A DNA stretch of 64,000 nt, taken from Mermis nigrescens (Eukaryota; Nematoda; Enoplea; Mermithida; Mermithidae). The notes beneath the pieces are model-generated. The model was not told the origin of the DNA. It saw only the letters and a list, made by a program, of their open reading frames with translations, and searched no databases. Positions 30,762 to 44,074 of this stretch are shown here, one piece after another; position 1 is the first letter of the stretch; each line of letters begins with the position of its first letter. Where the stretch lies: contig JAVLUZ010000338.1 in NCBI GenBank assembly GCA_036768485.1, forward strand, positions 1,294,958 to 1,358,957, in the 5' to 3' direction. A program made the position numbers and the translations under genes.

Positions 30762-31829
30762 TGTCAAGTACAAAACATGATTCACTCATTTTCCTAAAAT
30801 GAATTGTTTATGATCATGCAAAATTATATTTAAAAAAGTACGCTTTAATGATGAAAATTAGTGAATAACGTTATGCATATTATTTTATGACTTTCTGTAA
30901 TCGCATACAAACCGCATAAATCCTATAATGCATTGTAATTGATAGCCTTTTTGCGCACGATATAAGTAATTTGCACAAATTAAGATGTAACCGTATGTAG
31001 ACATGCATACGATGCGAGAATCCGTTTGCAAAGGAAACTGATATAAGACGCGAATGGAAATTGACTTAGGCAATTAGAAGCTTCAGACAAAGAACCAGAA
31101 GCCAGTTTCCATTTGACAGTTATCTGGACTTAATCCGGATAATCCCCAATAAATTTATAAAAATACATATCTTATAGTATAGCTGGTGTAATGAAGTATA
31201 GGCTGACTAAAGCACGTATGTATATGCTAATCCGCCATTAACATGCAATTACGTACATGCCCTGCAAATGATGTACGAGTAATAAACAATAACCACACGT
31301 AAATTACGGACTTTGCCAGAACAATGGGGTCTGGGGAGGGCAAAAGTTCAGGACAAAAGGCAATATGCAAAATATGCTGAAAAGTCATGGACACTCAAAC
31401 TCAGTTTCTCACTCAAATCAAACAGCCAAACCAGACCAAACCAGATTCGGCGATCAATCACTTAACTGAAACTTAAGCATCATTTCCGAAGTCTATAAAA
31501 AGCAGATTAAAGAGGCAAAGAGGCTCAGTACCTTGTGTGCGGTCATTAACTCCGGCGTAGCGTTCTAAGTTTTCTACAGCAAGGATGTCTCAACTCGTTT
31601 AGCGATGTCTACTACATCACAGTTATAATTATTATTCGCCTTCAATTTAAATCCGTTTATTGCGAATAATTTTCTTTTTCATCATATTTCATCAACGGTT
31701 TATCACTTGTAAGTAAATTTAAATTATTTAGCTATCTGTCTTGCCAAATAAGCGGGATTACCCCCAAACCACGGCCCTCCGTTAGGCAGATACAGTGAAT
31801 CAATGAGAACGTTTTGCCCAAACCTAACA
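30762..31829 (+). repeat. 3' LTR of element P (1068 bp)
   Basis: Aligns end to end with 19345-20415, with only scattered substitutions (for example acgtaa/gcataa after 'caaacc') and short gaps. TATA box at 31494-31500. Confidence 0.93.
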
Positions 31830-32729
31830 CCATTTTGGGACCATACCTGCCAATTGAACCATGAAACAAGAATCAAATGACGTCTAAAAGTATAATGCTA
31901 AGCACAAATACTTATTTTTGGAGCAGCAAAATATTTAATTCCTTCCTTGAGACATTCTTCTTCCATTATTTTGTATATATTTGACGTTACAGGTCATTCT
32001 GTCACCTTTTCTATTAGTTTTTATACAAATTTAATCAAAAAAATTCATTAAGAATAAAATACAATGAATTAAGTATCAAATTTTGACATTAAATAGTAAA
32101 ATCAGTACTCAATTACCTCCTCTCAGAACGTTTCACCTATGTGCATCTATGGTATATATAGATATACACAGAAATATTTAGTCAGAATATAAAGCCAAGA
32201 TATTACTGCATTAAAGACTGCGTGCATTGATCCTAATTCAAGCTTGTAATAGAGTTTGGCATGAAACATCTTTACAAATTTTCGACTTCTTTCCTAGAGA
32301 TGAATTAGACTCAGAAGGTTGAAATGAAATGATTTAAATTGTAGAATGAAAAATAATACTGTTATTGCAAGAGGCTAGGAAAATTGTGATATATTTGTTA
32401 TTGCGCATATAAATTAAATGTCAGTTGGTCAGTCAATTTGGTACCCGAAGTTTTCCCAAAACATTCAGAAATAGCTTCGGAAATTTGTGCAATATTTCAC
32501 AGAAAGAATTCGAAATTTTCGAAAATTTTGAGCGCCAAAAACAATAAATCCTTTTTTGACATCAGCAAAAATCTGGTGTAAAGCACTGGAAAAATTTTAG
32601 CTTGAATCAAAATAATGTGGGGAGGCCGCCCGCCTCCACCCCTAAATTCTGATACTGAAGTTGCAAAAACTCGAACAATGCCTTTTGGTATATTATCTGG
32701 ACTGCTTTCACAGTTTTTGAACGTTTCAG
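31830..32729. other. No gene seen
   Basis: AT-rich sequence. A short GC-rich patch near 32620 (gaggccgcccgcctcc) is part of a repeat related to family F interiors ('gtaaagcactggaaaa'). Nothing else recognisable. Confidence 0.45.
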
Positions 32730-32734
32730 AGGCG

Positions 32735-32880
32735 TTCAACCATTTGTTCCATATGCAGAAGCAATCACATTGGAAGATGCCCAATGACTCGGCTGAATTT
32801 GTGCTACAGATGCAAAGATCCAAGACCACCGAGTCCAGGATTGCCCCTGGCCAAACTTGCACTCATTGGCAGGATTAAAA
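32735..32880 (+). pseudogene. gag: Double CCHC nucleocapsid remnant of another LTR element
   Basis: One frame encodes CSICRSNHIGRCPM followed by LNLCYRCKDP; a one-base shift then gives DHRVQDCPW, completing a second CCHC knuckle. Two closely spaced knuckles mark a gag of a different retroelement from elements M and P, which have one. No further pol is seen nearby. Confidence 0.5.
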
Positions 32881-33309
32881 GCAGAAGGAATGAGGTCCAT
32901 GCTTCGCAAGTCTTTCAGCCCCTTCAAACTGATGGAAGACAAAGCGTTTGCCTGGTCCTCTTTAAAGCCAAGGAGTGTAGATGTATCTTAGAATGGTATT
33001 TTCACTAGAGTAATTCCACGAGATTGCTACAGTGCACTGCTTACTGCTTTGGAGACATGTTTAGTACATAATTATAAAGCTACAGATGTACACCTAATAA
33101 TTTTCAAATTATTATGTATCATTAAGGTATAAATGTAGCATATCTCCAATTCAAAAATATAAAATTTGTATAATATATTAAAAGTAAACTAATGTTTTGT
33201 CATCTTTAATTGTCGAAAATCTTATTCTTCAGAGAAAAATTGTTCTATTATAATCTGTATCCATGAATTAACTTGGAATATTAACATTGTACAAGCACTT
33301 AGGTGGGTT

Positions 33310-33540
33310 CCCCTTACACTTAGGAGGGCGGGGGTTGGGGGTATGCACTCCCCAGAAGGCCAAATACCTCACGGAAACCAAAATACCCCCCCAGAATTCG
33401 ATTTTGAAATTTTTTGTTTTTTTGCGAGTTTTCTTATGCTAATGGATATTGCCTGATGAAAAAGGTTGAAAAATGGTGCTTTTTGCCATACCATCATTTT
33501 AATACAATTTTTTGACCTCTAAAAAATCTTGTGCCTCCAT
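33310..33540 (-). mobile_element. Family B MITE, split by element D
   Basis: Worn family B sequence ('gtatgcactccccagaa', 'aatggatattgcctgatga', 'ttttgacctctaaaaaatc'); its remaining end ('ccagaatgt...cccacctatgg') lies at 35211-35236 beyond the inserted element. Confidence 0.6.
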
Positions 33541-35210
33541 GGCCCAGTTGCACCAACGACTTGTTCCAGTTAAAAACTAGTTACTAGCGTTGCAATGACT
33601 TTTTAACAAGCTGAATTATTCACTGGTATACTAGTGAATTGGGTTGCAACAAATTTTCTACAAGCTCCCTTTTTCTACTAGAATTATAGTGATTTGAATT
33701 GCAATGACTTTTTAGCCAGTTCATTTTTCACCAGCTACAAGTGCTCATAAACTATCCTTTTTATGCTGGTTTATGAGCGCTGGTTGCACCAACATTTTCT
33801 ACAAGTCTTTTTTCACAAGCTTGTGAATGAAAAGGCACTTTTTCACAAGCCGTGAGAGAACGGTAAAAGATTAGTTGGTTATTCATTCTTTCTGCTAAAT
33901 GTATCGGATTCAGTATCCTTTGTTGAAGAGTGATAATGAGATTGATATTAGGAAGCGTCTAAAATTAATTTGACTCAGAATAAATTGTGATTTAGATGTT
34001 TTATTTCAAGGAGAACATTTGAAGATACGTTTTTGTAATTTTTGCCAGTTTGCCCCAAGCAGACCCCAGAATTTAGATGTTGTCCATTCCAACTTGTCCT
34101 CTTTAAATCGGATTGAGTTCATTCCTACTAATTTAAAAAATATAATCTTGCTGTCAAAGTTACTAAAGTCAGTTTAAATGAACAAAAAATACAGAATAAA
34201 ATTACTCAAAAATCATTCTACTAAAAGAAAAATTTTTTTAGTAAGACTGATGGTTTAACTTTCAAACTGCATCACTGCCAAGATAACTCAATAACGTTGA
34301 ATTAATTGCTTCTCTTTTTAACTTTTAAATGAAATATTCTTGCTTGAAAAATTATCTTTTTCAATCGAATTATTTGCAGAATTGCTCTCAACCTTAACCT
34401 ACATTGATTCCTTAATTGGCAGCAGGCACGTAACTCTAGGGGGTAATGGGGGAGTTCGCTCCCCTAAAAATTCAGAAAAATCGGAAAAAAGAGGACTTTT
34501 TAAACATTATGTTGTGTTACTTTTGGCTTTGTTGGACTTAGTCGCCCAAAAATTGGTAATAATCCCCCTCAAAATAGGACGGCCAGTTACATACCTGATT
34601 GGTAGTCCAGTTATAGCGGCAGATTCCACACCAATTATATCTAAAACCTTTTTGTCAACAGCTGGTAAACCTCCTTCTTTGTTGCCTTTACCCGTTTTTT
34701 ATTTATCTTTCTTAGCAAAGAATGCCTTCCAAAAATTGGGCCAAACAGTATTGCAAATGTAGGGAAAAATTAGCTTTAGGGGATATTAAAGCCTATACTT
34801 TTGCCAAATTCAAAACTTCTTGCTAAGCTTTGCATTGGTCTTCTTTTATTAGAACGTCACTAAATTTACCAAATAATACATTCCTTTTTCTCTTCAATCT
34901 TTGAGAACAACAATAATTTTATCTTTTCTGAATTTGCTACTTCAGGCATGATAAAATGTCAACCAACTAGTAAAAAAACTTGTAAATACACAACTATTTA
35001 ACAAGTGTTTGTTGCAACCCGATTGATGTGGACTAGTGAAAATTTTTAAGTAGCTTAGTCTTCTACTAGTTCACATTACTTGTAACTTGTAACTTGTAGC
35101 AAGTAACTAGGAACCATTCATTGCAACTGCTTTCAACTGAACTAGTGAAAAATGTTTTTCTACAAGCTTGTAACTGATTATGAGTTACAAGTCATTGGTG
35201 CAACTGGGCC
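33541..35210. mobile_element. Element D, TIR GGCCCAGTTGCACCAA (1.67 kb)
   Basis: Left end GGCCCAGTTGCACCAACGAC and right end, complemented, GGCCCAGTTGCACCAATGAC differ at one of 20 bases. Sub-terminal DNA is full of short palindromes around ACTAGT and repeated ttgcaac, ttttctacaag and cacaagcttgtg pieces. The interior holds a nested family C copy and no transposase frame. It sits inside a family B copy. Flanks (cctccat / cagaatg) show no convincing duplication, so the superfamily is unassigned. Confidence 0.75.
34423..34597 (+). mobile_element. Family C hAT-like MITE, short form
   Basis: CAGGCACGTAACTC...GGCCAGTTACATACCTG, 175 bp, flanked by attggcag (34415-34422) and attggtag (34598-34605), an 8-bp duplication with one change. 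Nested in element D. Confidence 0.75.
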
Positions 35211-35236
35211 CAGAATGTTTATGCTTCCCACCTATG

Positions 35237-36245
35237 GTTCCCCTCCCCTTCTTGCTGAAGAGTCTGCCAGGCAGGTACTGTCCTGCAATTTTGAGCTGAC
35301 GGAAAATATTTTGCATCATTTTTGAGGATGAAAATTGTAATAATTAAAAAAATTTTAGTGGTGGTCACTTGAAAAGCGTACAAAATTATGTTTAAGTGAT
35401 GTAAAAACTCAAAATCTCGAGTCACTTTTTTAGTATTTCATAAAAGCGATACAAAACTCATAGAGTGCTAAAGTGGCTTAAAAAGTGCTGTATTATCAAA
35501 CCACTCAAGAGCATGCTACGTTGGCTGTCATTTGACTAGCAAAAAGCGCAAATACTAAATTTACTGTAATGGATTTCTAAGATTTCGCCCCCCTTCACAG
35601 CCAACACTAATGTTGAGCATCTATGATTAGCTTTCTAATACTTTGCCATCCTCAATTGACATATGCATGACCTAAAAGCGTTTTTGCATGACTATTGCAT
35701 TCAGCTTGCTGCCAGCAGGTGCAGCAAGCCAGAATGAGAATAGCAGATTGAGGCTATGGTAGGATATTTTGGTTGAGCCAGTTTCCTTGTTTCCTTTAAA
35801 CATTTATAGTATTATTAATCTGCATGATTAAAATTATAGAAGACTTCCATAAAATTTTCCACTTTGCATTCAAACTGTAAAAAGCTTGAGCACTTTGCAC
35901 TGTATGTGCGCAAATTATGCTCACAGAAATAAATCTAATTAAAGACATTTTGGCTATGCTCTATGTCGTGTTTCAGTGGAACCGTTAACTGAATTATATC
36001 AATAAAAGATTTTGAAAAATTAAAAAAAATTAGAAAAATTATTGAAAAATTTTGAGCTTTCTCCAACTTGTTAAAGTGTAAAAAACCGGGGCAAAAAGTG
36101 CTGAAAGTTAAGATACATATATTGAAATAACTTATTTATTCATGCTAGGATTATACATTAGAAGCAAGAAAATTCTAGGGGGCAGGATGGATTTAATCGC
36201 CAAAAATGTTACAAAAAATTGAGGATCTACAGTAATCTGAGGGTT
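35237..36245. other. No gene seen
   Basis: I see no coding region or repeat boundary here. Confidence 0.45.
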
Positions 36246-36559
36246 TAGACCAAACATAGGCATGGCGGTGTGCTGCACTCCCCAGAAGGTTGAATACCCC
36301 GCTTAAAAACCAAACTACCATCAAAATTCAATTTTTGAACTTTTTTTGCAATTTTTTGATTCCATGGATAGTGCTTGGTGGAAAACGTTTTAAATGGTAT
36401 TTTTTCTCTATATCACCATTTTTAGGACTATTTTTCGACCTTTGAAAAACCTTGCATCCCCAACCGCAATCATGCAAAATGTAGGCACCAATAATTAATA
36501 TTTTGTACCTTCTTTGGCTTTTTTCAGCCATCAGACCCCCAGAATTAGGTTGCTGTTTA
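36246..36559 (-). mobile_element. Family B MITE, worn and interrupted
   Basis: Family B blocks from 'gcactccccagaa' to 'ttttcgacctttgaaaaa', then about 70 bp of other sequence (about 36462-36530), then the family end 'cccccagaattaggttgctg'. Termini are too worn for a target duplication. Confidence 0.5.
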
Positions 36560-39317
36560 TGATCAAATGGTCCTACAAATGCAACATTATTAAAACAGTT
36601 TATTTGTTTGATAAACTCAGTTTCATTTGATAGATAGGTAATATGTAAACTATGAAAGTGTAACGCTACTCAACGGCTAGCGCTATCCAACGTTCAAATA
36701 TTGACGCAGGATGATATTGGGATATTCATAAATGTAGTAATGTATAAAAACAAATAAGTAGTTCAAAGAGTTATCATATATAGGTGACGAGGAAAGACTT
36801 GTTTTTTGCATATAAATATCAGCATCAACTCTACTTTTGGCTCTCTTTCTCTCTATTTCAATATTAAATCTTTTCTATGTAACTCTGCCCAGTTACATTT
36901 GGGGGCAATCTGGGAAACTGCACATCCCAGCTTCCCTAACCAATCAGAGATTGAGAAGCCGACGGCTGGAGAAGTGTATTGCGGTCATCAATAGTTTTTT
37001 CCATACAATATTGATATTAGAGAAGCGCACAGCCAACACCCATAGATGATTTAATTGGATGACGCAATGTTGATCTCGTATTTTTGATTTTCTGATTATT
37101 GCTTTAATTAAAGCAGAATATTTTATTCTGCTGTCAATTTAATTAATTACTGCCTTTCCATGCTTGGTTGATAGTGCAACGCTTGCCTTCATTATCTTTA
37201 TTTTCTTCCACTTTGTTTTGAAATTTAGATTGCTCATGTTTGTCGGATTACAACTGTAAGTGACTTTATTATGGCTTATTATCAAGTAATAACTTCTTGA
37301 TTATTTCTGAAAAAAATGTTCAAATTTTAAACAAGGTCAAATGCAAATCATGCTTAGCTATATCTTATTCTGCTTTTCTCTTCATATATGCTATATACTA
37401 TATGTTGTTACTATGTTGACTTGGGCCAAAAAGTTTGTGCACGAATGCGGTTTAAATAATTTTTTCAATGTATTGTGGGTTGCGGTAGCGCAAAGCCTGG
37501 AGGCCTAACTCAGAAAGATTACCTGATAAACTAATTTAATATCATATTTTATAAAATTATGGATTTAGAAGTGCGTCGACGCTATGTATGTGTATTCCAA
37601 CCTAAATTTTTATAGTCATTTTGTTACTTGTTGGCAAGACACTACAATGAGCTCTGGGCTAGGGTGGAATTTTAGTAGAAAAATTGTAAACGTTTAAATG
37701 TCATTTGCTGCTTTGGGCATAAGGTTATTAGGGTACATGTTGGAGTAAAATCACAAAAGACAAAGGCGCCTTTCAATGCTTTTGTGATTTAGGAGCTCCA
37801 CTTTTTGTTTGAAAAGTTTGTACCCTGAGAACAAAGGTCACAGAATTCTCCGGTTGTCTAACTAAAACTGCTTATCCTATACATATATATGTATTTAAAT
37901 GTTTGCCAACAAGATTGCAGCAGTGATCAGAGGTGCCGTAGTAGTCTAAAGTGACATGAACGGCATTTGAAATGCTGTATCAGAAGGTAATCCACATTTG
38001 GAGTTTGGCCTCGCAAACTATATTTGAAGATTATCCTTGTAAACCATATTCAGAGTGTGGTTTTACGGAACACAACCTTAATTGAAAAATAATTGCAACC
38101 ATCTTTTATTTGAAAATAAAATAGTGTTACAAGAAGTCAATTCATTTTTTGTTCTTCCTAAAAGAATTGAATATTAAATTTTAATCAGTCACTTAGTCTG
38201 GTGCTTAAAACGAAAAATATGCTATGCCTCAACAATTATTTCCAGTCTCTTCTTGTGGTTATTCCTTACAAAATGACCAGTAAGTTAAACTATTTTATAC
38301 CTAATGTTTTAAATATAAAATAACATGTACAATAAATGCATATAAACTTAAATTAAAGTATAAAATTTATCATCAAGATTGCGCGCTCGACCACGGCATT
38401 ATGCCCGCAGCCCAAGATGGTATAGCAACCTTTGTCACAGGCTTCAGGCTAGTGTTACAAACCACAGTGGTTGACACTTTGGTTTTCAATGTCGACCGGG
38501 CGTCACAAAACTTGGCAAAGGTTTTCATCAAATGATGCCGCAAGAAGTTGTTGCTGAATTTGATTCAATCACTCAAATAATCAATGACAACCTGAACAAC
38601 TATATCAATTAGTATATTTGGGAATTGGCAACCAAAACCAGAATTCCAACAGGCTACGCAGCCAGTTGCCTGATGGAAATTTGCAATTCGGAAGCTATCC
38701 TGTATTGGGCGTTTACCAGCCCAATGCAGGCCAGCACACTGGCATTTCTGCACCGAGAGGTGCAGCTTTGTCTCAGCTTTCCGAATCCAATAGTGGATGG
38801 CTGGGGCAAAGTATATATGCCAGTGTGCAAACCATTGCCCGGCAATGACAAAGACAATGGCAATGTCAGCGGTCAATTTTTAATCACTTGGCCCCCATCA
38901 AAACTTGCTGGTCGCCAATAATTGATTTCTGGCGATATAAAATCAATAAACACTATTACAACATTTAGGGACATGTGATACATTATTATAAACCAACTAT
39001 TGCTATATTATTTCAATGAATAAAAATTTATTTATATAATTACTGACTTTTTATTTTTCTGTTTTTACAGGCATGGCTCCGCAACCTAGGCTCTGTAGCC
39101 TATGTCTGTAATGATGACAATATATTATGTGAGTAACATACAAATTTTCCTTTGCATTTATGTTTTTTGTTTTTTCATTTTTGGCCCTTGTGCATTTAAC
39201 TGTAGTAATCATATTGCTATTTTTTTAGTGATATTGCTTATTTTATACTTTAAATTCTGAAAACTACGAAGTTTAACTAGATTGAATACTATTTTATTTG
39301 AATCGTAGTTTTGAATC
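36560..39317. other. No convincing gene
   Basis: Mostly AT-rich. A less AT-rich patch at about 38380-38920 has overlapping frames on both strands but none looks like a known protein. Nothing else identified. Confidence 0.4.
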
Positions 39318-39814
39318 ATGAGTGGTAATACCCTAGAACGACTTCAAAATAAAGTAGACAGGCTTACTACATTAAGTAGGCGGCAACAGCAACAGATAGA
39401 GGGTTTGCAACCACCATCCGCAGCATCTCCCATTCCTATTGTGACTGTGAATCATGTTTCTGTAGGAGAATTTTACCATGGGCTGGCGGATGAAAATTTT
39501 GATTGCTGGACTGACCGTTTTGGTAGAATAGCATTAGCTAACGGGTGGGATGATGCTAAAAATACGTTTGCTGTTGCCGACATACTTACGCTATTTGGCA
39601 GAAGTAGCCTATGAGTCCATTTTGGCACCAGAGCATCAAAATTTAACATATGATGGACTTGTAGCACGTTTAAGAAAGCGTTTTGTACCTCAAGAGACTA
39701 CAGAATTGAAAGCACTACAATTGCATGCCAGAGCGTCATGGTCTTAAGGAACCTGTAACTAAATATGCTTTAGATATACAGCATTTAGCCATTCAGGCAT
39801 ACTCTAATGGTTAA
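39318..39814 (+). pseudogene. gag: Gag capsid remnant of a third Ty3/Gypsy-like lineage
   Basis: It starts at an ATG with a short coiled N-terminus (LERLQNKVDRL). The capsid core FDCWTDRFGRIALANGWDD, then in another frame EVAYESILAPEHQNLTYDGL and RLRKRFVPQETTELKAL, then in a third HGLKEPVTKYALDIQHLAIQAY, follows the usual order of Gypsy-type gag. Two frameshifts break it. It differs from the gags of elements M and P. Confidence 0.65.
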
Positions 39815-41466
<1,652 letters not shown>

Positions 41467-41469
<3 letters not shown>

Positions 41470-41660
41470 GGCTTGTGCCATGTACCCAGACCAGGACCCA
41501 AATAGCCGGGTACCCGGCTAAAATTTCGGACATGGACCTGACAATCCTAAATTTCTGGACCCAGACCCATACCTGGACCTGGCTGTATCCATAAACTTGG
41601 ACCCAGACCCGGACCCGCCTTCATTATAGTTTTGGGTCCGGGTCCGAATATATAATGCAC
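41467..41660. repeat. GGACCC-rich cluster
   Basis: Repeated (C)CAGACCCGGACCC-like words on one side and the complement GGGTCCGGGTCCG on the other, so the cluster is partly self-complementary. Like that at 43612-43745, it resembles transposon sub-terminal DNA; no bounded element was found. Confidence 0.55.
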
Positions 41661-42108
41661 GCATACTGCAGTCTAGAAATATTGAAAAACAACAAAAAAT
41701 GACGTAGGCCTTGAAAAGAGGGTGGATCATTTTCAACATTTTAATCAACTCAGCAACAAACTGATGGCCTCATCAAACATTAAAATTTAAGGTGACAAAT
41801 AGTAATGATGTGACAAATATTGGTGCTATAGTAAAGCCGAAGCCATGTCTCTTGGGCAAGACACAATAGCAATATAAAGCATGGTTTAAGTTATTTATAG
41901 ATGCCCTTTTTAGTAACAATACGCATTAGCAGAGGCGGGGGGGCAACGCCCCCCCATTGGCCAAAAATATGTGGCGCGATAAAGAATGGATATGCAATTT
42001 GCAATGATTTTTGGCCGCCAGTGACCATAATTTCTCAAATTTTCTGATGATACACGTCAAATGATACCTATTATTGACATTTATTTACTTTCTTGGCAAT
42101 CTGGAAGC

Positions 42109-42468
42109 ACGTTTCTTTGTATTGGCAAAAATTATACCCGATGTACATAGACTTTTTGGGACTGTCTTTGTACACGTACAAAGATTTTTGGGAAGTCAAA
42201 ACCCGCAAAAAAGGTCTAAACTTTGCAGAAATGTTTAATGCTTTGCACTGAAATGAGTAATTGAGGTTCTATATGTCTTTATAAAAGCAGAAATTGTATT
42301 TCGGAAAAATAAATGTCAAATTTTTAGGCGCTTTGCACCGTTTTAAGACAATTCTTAATGATTTTGGCGTACTATATCATAGCACCCAAAAATTTGTGTG
42401 TACAAAATGTACAACGACTTAGGGACCATCTTTGTACATGTAAAATTGACCTTAAAGAAAAAACACTG
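42109..42468 (-). mobile_element. Family A hAT-like MITE nested in F
   Basis: Ends at GAAAAAACACTG; its left end CACGTTTCTTTGTATTGG is worn. It separates 'ctggaagc' from 'ctgcacgcc', where the other F copy has a single uninterrupted 'cctggaagccatt'. It carries an internal deletion near 42370. Confidence 0.65.
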
Positions 42469-42861
42469 CCTGCACGCCATTCTATTCATGTAGGTATCAA
42501 ATCAATTTTAAATGCAGAAACAGCTATTTTTGCATAGTTTTCTTCTAATTTCAATTAAAAATTTTGATGTTTTGCATCAAATGCTATAAATACAGGAAAT
42601 TAAGCAGTAAATGAAGCTTCTAGATGTCTATCCACCTTAATTTCACAAATGTTCCGGCGTCTTGCGCCAGATTTTTGTCAAAGTCATAGAAACTTAATTA
42701 TTTTTTTGCACAAAATTGTCAAAAATTGCAAAATTTTTAGAAAAAGTAACAAAAGTGATTCTATGTAAAAGTATACAATATAAAATACAAAAAAACGCTA
42801 TTTCATGCATTGAGAGAAAATTGTTGGACCTATTTTTGACTGTTTTTGGAAAAATTGGAAT

Positions 42862-43324
42862 CAGGCGCATAGCTGGCCATCCTATTTTGGGGTGCCAATG
42901 ACACATGGGCGTGGGGGGAGGTTTGGAGGGGTATGCAACCCCCCAGAAGTTGAAATAGCCCTCCCAGAAATCAAAATACCCCCCACCCCAAAGAATTTTT
43001 TTTTGTTTTTTAAGCAATTTTTTGATGCCATTGGATAGTGCTTGATGAAAAACGTCGAAAAATGGTGTTTTTTGCCATATGACCACTTTTAAGACCATTT
43101 TTCGACCTTTGAAAATTTTTTCACCCTCCCCCCAGAAATTTTTTTACCTTCCCCCCAGAATTTTTGTGCTGCCCTCCTATGGCGCCGACACCAATTTTGG
43201 GGGGACTAAGCCCAAGGGGGCCAAAACTAGCACAGAATAATGTTTAAAAAGTTCTATTTTTTCGATTTTTCTGAATTTTGAAGGGGGGTCCGGCCCCCTC
43301 ATTCCCCCCAGAGATACGTGCCTG
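42862..43324 (+). mobile_element. Family C hAT-like MITE nested in F
   Basis: CAGGCGCATAGCTGG...GATACGTGCCTG, flanked by attggaat (42854-42861) and gttgggat (43325-43332), matching at 6 of 8 with two transitions. A family B copy is inserted within it. Confidence 0.72.
42900..43180 (-). mobile_element. Family B MITE nested in C nested in F
   Basis: CACATGGGCGTGGGG...GCTGCCCTCCTATG with the usual family interior. Flanks gtgccaat / gcgccgac differ only by transitions at CpG-like positions, a decayed target duplication. Confidence 0.72.
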
Positions 43325-43387
43325 GTTGGGATACTGCACTCCCTTACAAAAATCCTAGATCCACCACTGCACATTAGTATTACAAGC

Positions 43388-44074
43388 ATCTATGGAGACG
43401 TTCTTTTGGGGTCGTGCTGCACACACCAACAGGCATCAGACACATTCACAACTTAGTGCACTGCTGTTTGTTTGCTTATTCCTTTGTTGCACTATTCCTG
43501 AACTGAACCTATCCTGGAACAAAGAAACTAACAAATAAATGTGCAAGCATGCGGACATGAGGGAAAAAGTGATAGGATATGGTGGTTTGCTAGGAAGAAC
43601 ACAATGTTATGTTAATGGACCTGGACCCAGACCCGCCGGGTCCGAGTTTTTGGACCCGGACCCAAGGTTGATAGAAATTTTGGACTCAGACCTGGACCCA
43701 TACCCGACTTTCCTAAAATGTTGGACCCAGACCCGGACCCAAATTTTCTTTTTGTGTGTTGTTAAAATACCTGTGTTTTAATCTTGATTGTGCAGTTCTC
43801 TTGATTTTGTTCTTTCAACTGAACTAGAATTCTTCAGTCCTCAGTTGTCTTTTTGTGCTAAGTAAATGTACATATTTACTGCATAGTGATTATCTGACAT
43901 TTTCTCTGCTCTATAGCAAAGACAATTAAAAAGTCACTTCTGAAAGCAAATATAATATTGAAAACCATTTTCTGAAAAGCAAAGACATTTAAATTAGAGC
44001 ATTACAAAAGTAATGGTAATTTTGGTGTAAAGTTAAACTGTCTTTTACAGCTATAATATTAAATTTTTAATACA
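43388..44074. repeat. GGACCC-rich cluster (43612-43745), otherwise no gene
   Basis: The cluster repeats (G)GACCCAGACCCGGACCC-type words, with GGGTCCG once in reverse. The rest of the stretch shows nothing recognisable. Confidence 0.5.

Larger units (their letters stand above)
19345..31829 (+). mobile_element. LTR retrotransposon with gag-env-pol order (element P, 12.5 kb)
   Basis: Paired LTRs (1071 and 1068 bp, nearly identical), a primer site, a polypurine tract, gag, env, protease, RT, RNase H and integrase are all present. The order differs from Gypsy and retroviruses, which put env last. The flanks are ctat (left) and ccat (right), a possible 4-bp target duplication with one change. Internal damage: three in-frame TGA codons, several frameshifts and a family B MITE inside RT. 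It looks recently inserted by its LTRs but could not make a complete polyprotein as it stands. Confidence 0.92.
41930..43379 (+). mobile_element. Family F hAT-like element with nested A, C and B (1.45 kb)
   Basis: CAGAGGCGGGG...CCACCACTG, flanked by cgcattag (41922-41929) and cacattag (43380-43387), an 8-bp duplication with one change. Inside are a family A MITE (42109-42468) and a family C element (42862-43324) that itself contains a family B MITE. No transposase. Confidence 0.82.

Noticed and set aside
19341..31833. Clear target-site duplication for element P
   Set aside because: ctat and ccat differ at one of four bases; suggestive only.
34340..34762. 140-codon open frame inside element D
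   Set aside because: It runs through a nested family C MITE and has no recognisable protein features.
38565..38921. Overlapping frames on both strands in a less AT-rich patch
   Set aside because: No known motif in any frame, and frames on both strands are open together, which fits composition better than coding.
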